A stretch of DNA of 64,000 nt from Athripsodes cinereus (lineage: Eukaryota > Arthropoda > Insecta > Trichoptera > Leptoceridae), in assembly GCA_947579605.1 (NCBI GenBank), contig OX388310.1, positions 3,348,001-3,412,000 of the forward strand, given 5' to 3'. Below, piece by piece: positions 32,985 through 43,884 of the stretch; position 1 is the stretch's first letter, and every line of letters begins with the position of its first letter. The position numbers and the translations under genes are program-made. The notes beneath the pieces are model-generated. The model did no database searches, was not told the DNA's origin, and saw only the letters and a list, made by a program, of their open reading frames with translations.

Positions 32985-33917
32985 TACCGTGGACGTATTT
33001 GGCCACCAATTTGAAAATACTGAGAAGAACAAAGGTTCGCAAAGATCTTGGAGTCATCATCGATGAACACATAAATTAACTAGTTATGCAATGCAATAAA
33101 ACACTCGGCTTTATATTGCGGACTACGAAAAGTTTTAAAAATATCGATTCTATGCTTCTACTGTTTACATCCCTAGTGCGGTCGAGATTGGAGTACTGTA
33201 GCGTTGTTTGGAATCCGTTCTACGACAAATATAGGGAACAGCTTGAAAGAATACAAAGCAAATGTATAAGGCAGATCGAACGTCGCTTTCGATTGGTTGT
33301 CCCACACACCAAACTGCCCCCTTTTGAAACAAGAAGGAGCCTGATAGATTCTTGCATTTTATTTAAAATATGTAACTCTGCATTTGACACTCCTAAGCTT
33401 CTCGAAAAAATATGTATTCACACTCCCTCTAGAACTCGGGATAATAATCTATTTTATATGCCAGCTGCGAGTACAAATGCAGGGTTGCGCAGACCTCTAT
33501 GGAGAATTACATCTCTCTACAACAATACGCTGACGGACGTCGATATATTTGGATTACCTCTGAATGCTTACAAGAGACAGGTATTCAAAAAACTTACTTC
33601 CACACTTCTAAATGAATCAACAGATACGCAGTAATCCCCCCCCCCCTTTTTTTTTCTTTCCCCTTTTTTATTATTATTATTGATTTGTGTTTTTGTGCTA
33701 GTGTGATGATTGAGTGAGCGAGCGAGACTGTGTATATGAGGTAGGCATGTTGAGATGACCGGAATGTTAGGTAGGTACCTATGTTTTATAAATTAATTGT
33801 GGCGCATGGTGTTGGATGATAGCTGATCTCTGAAAGATTAACTTTTTTTCTAACTTTATATATGTAGAATTCTCTGTTTTGTGCTTTTAACATTTATAAA
33901 ATAAAAATAAAATAAAA
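32985..33917 (+). mobile_element. 5'-truncated LINE, CR1/Jockey-like, with 3' UTR
   Basis: A frame near 33025-33075 reads RKDLGVIIDEHIN; the main frame then follows in another phase, so there is a frameshift. The UTR starts with C8-T9 runs after 33634, is GT-rich and ends with AAATAAAATAAAAG at 33917. Confidence 0.65.
33086..33634 (+). pseudogene. LINE reverse transcriptase C-terminal region (182 codons)
   Basis: NKTLGFILRTTKSFK...LLLFTSLVRSRLEYCSVVWN is the thumb-region signature of CR1/Jockey-type ORF2 proteins (R-S-x-LEY-C-S-x-V-WNP). The remaining C-terminus follows without a break to TAA at 33632-33634. The catalytic core upstream is missing (5' truncation), and the ATG at 33086 is merely internal. 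Confidence 0.75.
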
Positions 33918-33924
33918 GATTATA

Positions 33925-34070
33925 CACCTGGGTCATATTCTGCGAGGGAGTAAATTTGAAATACTCCAACTAATCTTAATGGATAAGGTTGAAGGTTGAT
34001 GTGGTCGTGGCAAAAGACAGGCCTCATGTCTGTCCAATATAAGTTACTGGACTGAAGTGGGTGGGAAGTG
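33925..34070 (+). pseudogene. LINE C-terminal fragment
   Basis: HLGHILRGSKFEILQLILMD, KVEG, stop, CGRGKRQASCLSNISYWTE resembles the GHILRG...Y-LLQLI-x-GK-hEG-x-x-x-GRRR-x-SWL-x-NLR-x-W pattern at the end of many LINE proteins. One in-frame stop. Not the same family as 33086-33634. Confidence 0.55.
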
Positions 34071-34129
34071 GGCTTCTTTCAACTGGGACATGATAAAGAG
34101 GCATTTGCACTTTTTTATCACGAAGATAT

Positions 34130-34487
34130 TGTAACGTATACCTCTTCGGTAGATATTTGAGACCTTCTCAGGGATTTCGATGGGTGATGATATGAGAATG
34201 TTGGTGGGTTGCAAGCGAAAACATCAGATTGGAGGCACAAAAAGTTTATTCAAGAGCACAGAATTCTTTTACACATATAAAGGCGAAACGTTTCACATAT
34301 TTATACAGAGTTAATAGTTATATGACACTCACAGATAATTAAAATGAAGAGAAGAAAAAGGAGATCATACCCCCGTTGTCTATTCTAAGAGCAACGGAGG
34401 TAGACTGACTGCAGCGACGAGAACTAGAGGCAAGCGGTGAGAGAAACGGGAACTACTTTTTGTTTGGAACTTCCGGCCAGTGTTACA
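34130..34487 (-). mobile_element. Probable solo LTR (358 bp)
   Basis: The ends TGTAAC and GTTACA are perfect inverted repeats. On the minus strand a TATAAATAT box (34298-34306) precedes AATAAA (34245-34250) by about 50 bp, the order U3-R-U5 of a compact LTR. No internal region follows on either side. Flanking pentamers (GATAT and CTGCA) do not match, so the target duplication is lost or the ends are misplaced. Confidence 0.5.
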
Positions 34488-34949
34488 CTGCATTTCAATA
34501 GATGGCCACACAAGTACCATTTTTACGAAATTCGTATGACAATATCTAAAAATATATAGTCTACGAAATCATTAGACTTTGAAACGAAAAGCTTTTTGGA
34601 TGAACTTTGAATTTTTTCACAACCTTTAAGATATTGAAATTTATTCACAAAATAATAATCCTCAAGCGGTGGAGTTTCTTAAAATAGCCTTCCGGCTGAG
34701 TAGAATTTTCAGCGGGGTAATTTTTGAGAAACTTAATTCAACTCCATTCATCCCTGTATTGCGAATAATTCGAAAATTTGCATATTTTTAAATATTTACC
34801 TGTTTTTATTTTACAATTTCAAGACAATACTTCATGAAATATCGTCGTAATTTTTTTCTTAACACTTTAGGTACCTACTCTAAAAAATTTCAACAGACGA
34901 AGAGAATAATATAACCAAATAATACAATTTCTGATCGAATTGACTTCTA
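34488..34949. other. Unassigned AT-rich DNA
   Basis: No signature seen. Confidence 0.45.
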
Positions 34950-35185
34950 CTTCTACTACAACTTTACCATCACGGCATATCCTATAAGAGGAGCAGGCCA
35001 GCTGCATGTAATAAACATGCAAGCTGTTCTCTCTGTGCCATCAAAAAAATGAGACGCTCAAGATGCGTGACAAACCTTATCACAGAATTTAAGATGTAAA
35101 AGTCTTTATTTTTTCGAACGCCTGCCTTTTACAGGACATTCGAAAACTAACGTAAAAAATGAGAAACTATTTTTTTTCCACGTGG
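34950..35185 (-). repeat. SINE-X copy
   Basis: Tail ACCATCACGGCATATCC; body GCATGTAATAAACATGCAAG and TTACAGGACATTCGAAAAC. The 5' end is degraded near 35180. Confidence 0.7.
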
Positions 35186-36291
35186 TGATCGAATTTAAAA
35201 AGTAGACAAAAAAATACATCAGCTTCGATTCTTATTATTTTAAGAAGTAAAAATTTATCATTTTATATGTACAATTCTGTCAAGATTTTTTTTTGTATTT
35301 TTATAAGAATAAAGATTTTTTTAGTCTTAAGTGGAGGATCACGAAAAAACGTTTTATAAAAATTGAAATATTCTATACAATTTTACATCCAATGTCTTTA
35401 GTAGTATACAAACTCACAAAATTCAAATAAGTTTATTATTAATTTGTGAATTTCATAAACTTTACTGAAGTCAAACGAAAAGAAAAGCTATGAATGTTGT
35501 AAATTGAAACGCTTGAAAAATACACTAGTATTATTAGAAGCTAAAAACACAAATAATATGAACACAAAATACAGCTTTTTCATAGCAGTAAATTTCAAAA
35601 AGTAAGAGAGAAAAAGAGTTATTTTGTAATAAAACGTCATATGTGCTTTGTACCTATATTATTTCAAAAGTTGTAGATTTTGTAAGAGCTTAACTTTCAT
35701 ACGAGAATGTTCTTGCTAACTTTCAAAGTATGTACATCAAAACACGTAACTGTGTCGAAACCTTAAAAGTTCTACAGTATCTTGTAGTAGTAGTAGTACT
35801 AGGATTATGTCAGTGATAAAATACAACACATTATTTTCGAGACGCAGGTGTGACTTTCTTTAAAGGCAAAAAAAGAAACTAACTTAATTTGAATGTTTTA
35901 TGGGTAATGTAAAATGTGTTGTTGGTAAAAGTTTGAAACATGAAACCTCCCTTAAGTGCGATATAATTTCATGAGAATATCATTATTTAACAAGTGGCAG
36001 ACATTGCGGGATGGTGAATTTTCGTAATATTGCCGGTATTCAAAAAAGTTTTAAAATTGAACGTCATCAAGACGCTAGACGCACCTGAGCTTATTTGAGG
36101 AGACGCCTGAGGAATGAGGAAATTTAAAAGATAATATTGTGAAAATTGAAGTTTTCAAGTAAAATGTACGCTAATTTTTGCGATATTGGAAAACCAAAGA
36201 GTTTATTTAAGCTTTTCTCATTTTTATACAACGTAAAAAGTAATTTTTACCAAATGATTGAAAAATATTAATCAAAAACTTTCCATACATT
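35186..36291. other. Unassigned AT-rich DNA
   Basis: No coding or repeat signature; a short GTA run at 35785-35802. Confidence 0.5.
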
Positions 36292-36306
36292 TATTGTAAA
36301 CGTACT
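36292..36306. repeat. 15-bp target-site duplication, left
   Basis: TATTGTAAACGTACT, repeated exactly at 38066-38080. Confidence 0.85.
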
Positions 36307-38065
36307 ATACTATCTATACTATACCCTCACGCCGTATCCCAAGTGGGGTAGGCAGAGAGAACGGAACGCCACACAGATCTATCTTTACACACTTCCTTCG
36401 CTTCCTCCACATTCATACAGTTTCTCATACATGCACGTCGATTCCTCTTACTCAACACGCGGCCGTCCTTGAGAATTTGATCCACGTGATCAAGCCACGT
36501 GGTTCTCGGACGTCCGCGCTTCCTCACACCTTTTCTTTCAGACAAGTATATCCTCTTTGTCATTCTTACTTCGTTCATTCGTTCAACGTGTCCAAACCAC
36601 CGTAGTTTATTCACGCGCATTCTGTCCACAACACTCTTCTTGCATCCGCTCATTCTTCTAATATCCTCATTCTTCACTCTATCACGCAGCGTTTTACCAA
36701 CCATTCTTCTTAACGATCGCATCTCCACTGCATTTATTCCACTTTCGTCCTTCTTCAGCCACGTCCATGTCTCGCTTGCATACGTAAGTGACGGTACCAG
36801 AATGGTATTGTGCACCAGCATTTTAGCCATGTTCGACACATTGCCATTGCTGACAATCGGTCGAAGTGCACCGTTCACTCTAGCACCGGCCACTTTCCTT
36901 CTTTCAATGTCCCTATCGCATCTTCCATCCCTCGCAAACATACTTCCCAAATATACATACTCACTTACTTGCTCCAAACATTCGTCACCAACTTTGATCT
37001 CGCAAATCGTTTTTTCATTCTCTCTTTCAAACACTAGAACTTTCGTCTTCATAACATTCATTTTCAAACCATTCAAATTGCAACTATCATACACACACGT
37101 AACAATCTCTTGTAAGTCCCTTTCACTCTCAGCCATTAACACCAAATCATCTGCGTACATCAATGCATTCACCCGAAACCCATTCAGCTCGACACCAACA
37201 TCCATCTCTTTCACAGGTCGCATACAGTAGTCGAAGAATAGGTTGAACAGCCACGGAGACATGACACAACCTTGCTTCACTCCCTTGGTGAGGACAAACC
37301 ACTCCGAGAGAGTGTTATTTACCCTCACGCAAGCGGAGCTTCCCACGTAAAGTGAAGAGATTGCGCGTATCAACCGGCTGCTCACCCCATACTCCGACAG
37401 CACGTGCCACAACCTTTCCCGGTCCACTCGATCATATGCTTTCTCCAAGTCCACGAACGCACAAAAAAGCCTCTGGTGTTTACCCAAAAACTTCTCTATA
37501 ATCATTCGCAGGGAGAAGATCTGATCGGTGCACCCTCTGCCATTCAAAAACGCTCCTTGTGCATCCCATATCTTACACTCAGTTATCTTTCGTACTCTCT
37601 CAATCAAAATTCTACCATACAATTTCCCTATTGAGCTCAGCAAGCTAATAGCCCGATAACTCCCGCATTCAAGTCTAGAGCCTTTCCCTTTGTACAGGGG
37701 GCAGATGATAGCCCTCCTCCAATCCTCTGGTGTGACGCCTTCTCTCCAACAATCGTTGAAAAGCTCCAAGCACCACGCGAGAGCCCCCGGTCCACCAGAC
37801 TTGATGAGCTCAACGGCAACACAATCATACCCTACAGCTTTACCGCACTTCGCTTTTTTTAATGCATTCATAATCTCATTCATGTCTATCATATCGTTTT
37901 CATTCACACTGCTTTCAATGTCGTCATACTCATTCTCATTTGTACCATCACATTCAAACAGATCTTCGAAATACTCCTTCCATCTCCGTAACACACATTC
38001 ATCATTCACTAACACACATCCATCCTTGTCTTTTATCCCTTTCATACTGTTCACACTTGTACAAG
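36307..38065 (-). mobile_element. 5'-truncated RTE-like LINE insertion
   Basis: Bounded by an exact 15-bp target duplication. On the minus strand the element starts inside the reverse transcriptase frame, which is open right to the boundary, and ends with GGGATACGGCGTGAGGGTAT and a short TATAGTATAGATAGTAT tail. The endonuclease is missing. A long intact frame plus an exact duplication indicate a young insertion. Confidence 0.85.
36327..38054 (-). CDS. RTE-like LINE reverse transcriptase, N-terminally truncated (575 codons open)
   Basis: Reverse transcriptase of a non-LTR retrotransposon. Visible motifs: RRWKEYFEDLF (23-33), GYDCVAVELIK, RAISLLSSIGKLYGRIL, motif A AFVDLEKAYDRVDRERLW (D202), motif B GVKQGCVMSPWLF (258-270), motif C YADD (300-303), GLKMNVMKTKVLVF, and the C-terminal block NKLRWFGHVERM...RGRPRTTWLDHVDQIL, typical of RTE-like elements. 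The frame has no internal stop. The first codon of the open frame is GTG (38054); an ATG lies at 38045, but neither is a natural start because the 5' part was lost at insertion. The clade is assigned by motif only. Confidence 0.85.
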   Translation of the reverse strand: MNSMKGIKDKDGCVLVNDECVLRRWKEYFEDLFECDGTNENEYDDIESSVNENDMIDMNEIMNALKKAKCGKAVGYDCVAVELIKSGGPGALAWCLELFNDCWREGVTPEDWRRAIICPLYKGKGSRLECGSYRAISLLSSIGKLYGRILIERVRKITECKIWDAQGAFLNGRGCTDQIFSLRMIIEKFLGKHQRLFCAFVDLEKAYDRVDRERLWHVLSEYGVSSRLIRAISSLYVGSSACVRVNNTLSEWFVLTKGVKQGCVMSPWLFNLFFDYCMRPVKEMDVGVELNGFRVNALMYADDLVLMAESERDLQEIVTCVYDSCNLNGLKMNVMKTKVLVFERENEKTICEIKVGDECLEQVSEYVYLGSMFARDGRCDRDIERRKVAGARVNGALRPIVSNGNVSNMAKMLVHNTILVPSLTYASETWTWLKKDESGINAVEMRSLRRMVGKTLRDRVKNEDIRRMSGCKKSVVDRMRVNKLRWFGHVERMNEVRMTKRIYLSERKGVRKRGRPRTTWLDHVDQILKDGRVLSKRNRRACMRNCMNVEEAKEVCKDRSVWRSVLSAYPTWDTA

Positions 38066-38080
38066 TATTGTAAACGTACT
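38066..38080. repeat. 15-bp target-site duplication, right
   Basis: Exact copy of 36292-36306. Confidence 0.85.
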
Positions 38081-38254
38081 TTATTTTTTTGACATTTCAA
38101 CAAGTTTTTATAAAAAAATAAAGTAAATATATATTATATGAAATTTTCAATTAAAGAAAAACTCGTACAGTCAAGAAAATATTTAATGATGAAATGAAAA
38201 CTGTTCAGGAAAACTGTGATAAATTTTAATTAATGTATAAAAGTAGCGAAATTT

Positions 38255-38400
38255 GGCGTTTCTCACAAGTGAGGAAGCCAGCGCACTAATTACGTGTAAC
38301 GAATATGCAGTTATCTCTCATACATAAACATTCTCTCCCTACTATAAAATATGTATAAAAGAGAGCTTGTGACATATATCTCATTGCTGAATTGAAGAAG
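38255..38400 (-). repeat. SINE-X copy, heavily diverged
   Basis: CACAAGTGAGGAAGCCAGCG, ATATGCAGTTATCTCTC and CTCATTGCTGAATTGAAGA keep the family order. Confidence 0.5.
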
Positions 38401-38652
38401 TCTTATTTTATTTTTATTTCATTTTATTTAAACATTTCAGAAGTACTTTTTTTTCATTTTAACAAGTATAATGTAAAAGCACTATTTATAGATTAGCCAC
38501 ACTAGCCTTATGGCTGTGTTTTACGAATATCTGATTTTTGAAGTACGCTCTTTGACTTATAGAAAAGATTGGAACATCTTTTATTTGGAAGTATTCCACG
38601 CAGCATTCTCAAAAAAAGCCTATGTTAATTTTTGTAAAGACTGCTTTTTGTT

Positions 38653-38829
38653 CACTGTGTCGGTGTTTAGGTAGTAGAATTCCATAGCGAAATAAATAAA
38701 ACAAGTGTTTTATTCTACTATTGATTCATTCGACGAGAGAGACGTCTTTCGTCTTATTAACCCATTGTCAATCTGGCAAGATCGAATTAATCAATAGTAA
38801 AATAAAACACTTGTTTTACTTATTTCGAC
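38653..38829 (+). mobile_element. MITE-Q copy 2
   Basis: The outer block CACTGTGTCGGTGTTTAGGT and GAATTCCATAGCGAAATAAA are followed by foldback arms of about 37 bp (38689-38728 and 38792-38828), with ACGAGAGAGACGTC and CATTGTCAATCTGG between them. Confidence 0.65.
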
Positions 38830-40019
38830 TGATTTTTAATTAATATTTTGCATTCAGTAAACGAAGTTAATTAGAAATCGTATAAAATTTATTAATAAGT
38901 GTTTCTATACATTACTTCCATCTCTGAATTTCCTTCAAATTATTTCCGTGAATTTAAGAAACATTCCATTGTAAGTAAACTGTTATGAAACATAGTAAAA
39001 TTTGAATAGTAGATACTTTTTCCTTGTGATCTCGGCTTTTGTGAATGGCATTGAAGGACTTGTAGAAATTCGTATTTCAGGAGAACAATAATTATTACAC
39101 TTTCATTAAAAACGTTTCATAGCTTTTGTTTCCGGTAAAATTGTCAATTAAGGTTTGTTTAACATTAACTTTTACGTAAAGAGTTGTTGATTTTCAAAAC
39201 AAGTATAAATTACTAATTAATTATAAAATTATGATGTAAGCACAATAAAGCTCATTTAAGTCTATGAAAATACCAGAGTCAAAGTAACACTCATTTCATC
39301 ACGTGATAATAAAAAACTGCATTAAAAGTTTATTTATTTATAAAATTATATTTTTTTTTACAATTTAAAAAACAATACACAAGTAATAACAAACTTATAC
39401 TTATATACTAGTCAATCAAAAATATCAATTTACATTCTTTGAATTCCACCCCACCACGTGGGTCAGAATCTTACCTTTACATAATTTGCGCATCTAAATT
39501 CAAAGGCTGCTAGTGTTCGAACTTTTTTTTTATATATTTTTAAGGGACACAAACAGTTCTACCTAACAAATATTAACATTCACATTTCTCCATTAAACAA
39601 ACCAATCAAGGTCCCGCAAATTACCGAAGCGTATGACGAACAGGTTGCTAGTAAATAATAATAACATATACTTAACCCTACTCTAATTTTTCTTTTTTAC
39701 CAAGTTACCAACTGGTAGTTAATTAAGGAAGAAAAATAAGGTAGGAGGCATTAAATAAAGTTTGTAAATGACATAACATTATTTATACAAACGGTCGTCA
39801 CTGTATTAAGTTACTAGTAAAACTCAAAATCATATCTTCTTATCGTCTATGTGATAGCAGAAACCTTCCTCTTCAATTCAAAGTATTTTTATATTATAGC
39901 GTTTTTTTTCATGATATTTCTTAACCTTGGAATTATGTATGTACTTATACTGAGACATCACTGATCATTGAGGATGCAGTAGAAAAAATAACCTTCCTTT
40001 TCAGATAACCACTGCATAT
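38830..40019. other. Unassigned AT-rich DNA
   Basis: No signature seen. Confidence 0.5.
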
Positions 40020-40135
40020 TACATGGCATTGAAGGGAGACCATCTCACACCCGGATATCCACACATTCAAAACAAAATTATTTGTCCTTGATTGAAGGGT
40101 CGTCCATCCAAAAAATCCGTCATAACATGGCAGTA
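40020..40135 (-). pseudogene. Possible piggyBac transposase relic
   Basis: GGCATTGAAGGGAGACCATC, then ACACCCGGATATCC resembles 26280-26320. The minus-strand frame gives YPGVRWSPFN, compare YPDGRWVSFN there. Very short and broken. Confidence 0.35.
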
Positions 40136-40961
40136 TAAGTAAGTATATATTATTTCGAAAATAAAGAAGTTTAATTTCATCATATATTTGCATAATTAAA
40201 TTGAGTATTTAATTCGCAGACAAACATCCCTTGCATTAAATAGTACCTACCGGTTTAAAATTTGTTGAAATTATCTCTCGTGGAAGCCCCGTATAAAGCT
40301 AAATTCTTAATTTTGTTTGAAGGGATGAGATTCGTTGAATTAATTTCAGATGAATTCCTGAATATTAGACTAACGTGTATTTAACAGCTTTCTTAATTCC
40401 CGTAGAAACGTCCCGTGTAATGTTTTCTCAGAAGTGTGCTGTTTATATCAAAAATAAACAAGTGTGTTCTCTGTGATAAAATACAGACAATAACAAATCA
40501 GATTATAATAATATAAAAGTTAAATAAACGATAAAAAATAAAGTTTATTCTGTGTGCTTCGTGCGCTTATAGCAAAAAAAAAGTATTTTCGTATAAAACT
40601 ATAATATAGGTTTTAGGTTTTTAATATATATTCATAATTAGCAAAACAACACTGATGAATCGTTTTATAACCCAAACCCAATCGCGAATAATTTTTTTTT
40701 TATATTCATTAAAAAAAAATAACCAAAATATGTTTAGTATAAAAATCTAAATTTTGTTTTATAATATTAAATCATTCATAATAAAGTAAAATAAAACCTC
40801 GTGAAGACAACAGAAGTAAAGGAAGACTTTCTACACGATAGTCTGTTGATATTAGAAGAATTGTTGAATATGAGTTAGAGAAATCTCAGGACATATATGC
40901 CTGAAGGAATATGGTGGTGGCTGGAGGAAGGAAAAGTTGTATAAGAAATAAACTTGATACT
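40136..40961. other. Unassigned AT-rich DNA
   Basis: No signature seen. Confidence 0.45.
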
Positions 40962-41200
40962 GTGGAGCACCCGGTAAAGAATTGGTCTGCCACTCTTCTC
41001 CGTAAGTTTTCGAGTGTCCTGTTAAAGGCAGGTGTTCGAAAAAATTAAGACATTTTACATCTTAAATTCAGCGATGAGGTTTGCCACCCATCCTGAATGT
41101 TTTGATTTAATTTGGTACGGAGAGGACAGCTTGCATGTTTCTTACATGCAGTTGGTTACCCCACTTGAGGGATATGCCGTGATAGTATAATAGTAGTAGT
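40962..41200 (+). repeat. SINE-X copy, near full length
   Basis: Preserves the 5' end GTGGAGCACCCGGTAAAGAA and the tail GATATGCCGTGATAGTATAA with a TAG microsatellite. The 239-bp length gives the size of the family. Confidence 0.8.
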
Positions 41201-41665
41201 GGTTAATCAAAAATGTATGGTTTCAACAAAGATGTATATCTTATACATTGTTTAAAAGAAGACAAATTATTTTAATTTGAAATATTTTAAAATTTGAGAT
41301 AAAATTGTTTTTTTCTCAACAAAAATGTTTTTTTGTTGAGAGTTTCAAACTACAAACAAGTTTTGACCAACGAATTGACATGATCGAAAATAAGTGCAGA
41401 CACAAGTTAATGTCATAAGATTATATTACTAGCTTAGCAAACGATTTTTAAGAACTTTCGTTCCTATCGTCAAGACAAACAATTTGTTCACATTCATAAA
41501 TCAGATTTAACGAATATTTGGATGGAAAATTACACTCAAAAACTAACGTTGAAAATAACATGATTAATATTTTATTCTGATAATTCACAGCCGAGCTATT
41601 TCAGTCACTGACCTTTTGAATACACTTTCAGAAATCTACAATAATAATAAATAAATAAGAAGTAC
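41201..41665. other. Unassigned AT-rich DNA
   Basis: Nothing beyond a short hairpin near 41308-41340 (CAACAAAAATG...TTTTTGTTG). Confidence 0.4.
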
Positions 41666-41699
41666 CTAGATTTGTTTTAGACAGAAGAAAAGATCTTTT

Positions 41700-41960
41700 G
41701 TGTCCGCTAGACGACAAGAATATACAAATACACATCTTAGATACAGTGCAAGGCAATATATTTTTGCTGTTATCACTAACAATAACAACATGAGAATGGA
41801 ATACTTAGTGACAATGCCATGCCGTCTCCTGGGCTTTGATGGTGTGAGGAGTCTACGTGAAAAACGACATCTGTTCGATGTTAGATACTGGGTGGGCAGT
41901 GTAGGCACTATTCTGAGAAACATTACACGCTATATCGTTGTTTATTTATGTTGTACTTAA
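41700..41960 (+). pseudogene. Possible LINE C-terminal fragment
   Basis: The stretch PCRLLGFDGVRSLREKRHLF resembles the LLGFDSLxxRR type segment near the end of some LINE proteins. The rest of the 86-codon frame is unremarkable. Confidence 0.3.
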
Positions 41961-42262
41961 ACCTTAAATTGGATCAAATGTGTAGTCCTTATTGAACATT
42001 TTATCACATAACAATGTAATATAATAATAAAAATACTTGAATTTATTATTTTTTGTGTTTCTATTTTTATAGAGACACTCACAGAAAACTGACAACACAA
42101 TACATAAATTACAAACATACAATAAGATCTGGCCAGTTCCCCAATTAAGATTTTTAATCAAATCATGTTAAGAACGTTGAATAGTGGAACTGTTTGAGTT
42201 TCATCAAGAACAAAAAAACGTGTTTAAATGTATAAGGTTCGATAATTTATTTTTTTATAAAT
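41961..42262. other. Unassigned AT-rich DNA
   Basis: No signature seen. Confidence 0.4.
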
Positions 42263-42501
42263 GTAAAGAATTGGTCTCCCACTCTTCTGCGTAAGTTTTC
42301 GAGTATCCTGTAAAAGGCAGGTGTTCGAAAAAATTGAGACATTTTACATCTTAAATTCAGCGATGAGGTTTGCCACCCATCCTGAATGTCTTGATTTTAT
42401 ATTGGCACGGAGAGGACAGTTTGCATGTTTCTTACATACAGCTGATCTGCTGGCTACCCCACTTGTGGGATGTGCCGTGATGGTATAATAATAATAATAA
42501 A
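42263..42501 (+). repeat. SINE-X reference copy
   Basis: The best preserved copy and the reference for the family. Order: GTAAAGAATTGGTCTCCCAC, GTAAGTTTTCGAGTATCCTG, AGGCAGGTGTTCGAAAAAAT, ACATTTTACATCTTAAATTC, AGCGATGAGGTTTGCCACCC, GGCACGGAGAGGACAG, TGCATGTTTCTTACATACAG, TGGCTACCCCACTTGTGGGA, TGTGCCGTGATGGTATAATA. It ends in an ATA microsatellite. GTGTTCGAAAAAA vaguely resembles a Pol III B box, but no A box is convincing. It encodes nothing. Its last 37 bp closely match the 3' end of the RTE-like LINE at 36321-36356. Confidence 0.85.
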
Positions 42502-42590
42502 TAATATTTATTTTTATTTTATACAACTATTATCGGGCAGTTTTGTTAAGAACTCACCGCTAAGGTACATGCACACTTTCTTCAAATCTC

Positions 42591-42822
42591 TTCTACTACT
42601 AATGCTTCATACCCCGCAAGTGGGGTTGGAAACAGACCAGCTACGTGTAATAAACATGCAATTCGTCTTCTTCGTGCCAACAAATTTTTTTGACATTCAG
42701 GTGGGGGGCAGACCTCATCGGTGAATTTAAAATGTAATGTTTTAAATTTTCGGAACACCTGATTTTAAAGGACATTCGAAAATTTACAGAAATGAGTGGA
42801 AAAACAATTCTTTGGCTGCTTC
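42591..42822 (-). repeat. SINE-X copy, inverted relative to its neighbour
   Basis: CTACTACTAATGCTTCATAC and CCGCAAGTGGGGTTGG at the tail; ACAATTCTTTGGCTGCTTCG at the 5' end. It lies 90 bp from the reference copy in opposite orientation. Confidence 0.7.
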
Positions 42823-42930
42823 GTCATCATCATCATCAGTTGCTCTACAGCCCGTTATGAGCCTTGTTCTCCTCCAACATTCGCCCCCATCTCCACCTAT
42901 CTTGACCTGTAATTTTCCAAGGATCTTCAA
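42823..42930 (+). repeat. Possible LINE-associated fragment
   Basis: TTGCTCTACAGCCCGTTATGAGCC, then TTGTTCTCCTCCAACATTCG is a phrase I associate with interspersed lepidopteran repeats. The family is not certain. Confidence 0.3.
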
Positions 42931-43084
42931 ATCTCTACTTTTATTAATTGTCATTTCATTTGAAGATTTTTCAATTAAATTTTATATTTCAAATAAGTAG
43001 TATAGATAGTATTATATCATGTAGGTATAGTGAGCCCACAACCCAAATAAAAAAAAAGAATATAAATTATTATACTTTTTAATC

Positions 43085-43222
43085 AGCAATCTCGATTGGA
43101 GAACCATGTTTACACAATGTAACATTGTGCAACATGTAATCGGAAGAAGTGAGAAAGGTATCCCAACGCTTACGAATTGGCTCTAGGCTGGTTTAAGTGA
43201 TCACTTTCGGTGGCCATGGAGA
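43085..43222 (+). repeat. Repeat Y copy 1
   Basis: CTCGATTGGAGAACCATGTT, CAACATGTAATCGGAAGAAG, CAACGCTTACGAATTGGCTC, TAGGCTGGTTTAAGTGATCA, CTTTCGGTG. About 140 bp and non-coding; also found at 46996-47172 and 56474-56602. Nature unknown. Confidence 0.6.
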
Positions 43223-43879
43223 ATGAATATCTAATTGGCTATGTCATCTGCACTCAACAAAAAAAATAATCAATATTCTAAACATTTTAAATCAGTTTTC
43301 TGAAAACTTCCCGTATTTCAGATATGAACGGTGACAAAAATAATAATTAATTTCTCCGTTTTCTAATTATGCACTTTCAACCAATTACTCCCAAAGCCCC
43401 TCCCATCACTCAGCAGTCTAAAGTTGGAGTGAGAGATGAGAAGTAGAATACTTAGTTATAAAGAGTATAGTAACGTTATATAAAAGGAAAGAAGGAAGGG
43501 GTAGAAGGACAGCAGTAAAAAGTAAATGGGTAGGAAGGATGTTGGATCCACACAAAATTGAAGTTTACTACCGAAATAATAATAAACACAGAGCGATGGA
43601 CAAAAAATAAGTCACTAAGTAATTCAAATACTTGAAAAATACTTCCATCTTAATTTGCCAGTACATTTCCTTACAGTAGCGTAAACAGTCTGCGTGTTAT
43701 GTATATATATTATAGATCATTGTCTCTACCGATAAAAAATAAGTCATTTACTATTTTTAACGCGGTGGTGAAATTGCCAACTAAACTTTTTTTTTTATTT
43801 ATCACAAACATACGCCTACAGGCCCAACATATACATCTAAAAAATAAATATAATAACAAAGGACATGAGCAATGCTGTG
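43223..43879. other. Unassigned AT-rich DNA
   Basis: Purine-rich part at 43430-43560; no recognised coding. Confidence 0.4.
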
Positions 43880-43884
43880 ACCCT

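Noticed and set aside
36499..37230. 243-codon plus-strand frame
   Set aside because: Antisense shadow of the RTE-like reverse transcriptase at 36327-38054.
40962..41200. tRNA-type promoter in SINE-X
   Set aside because: GTGTTCGAAAAAA resembles a B box, but no A box at a suitable distance was convincing, so a tRNA origin is not claimed.
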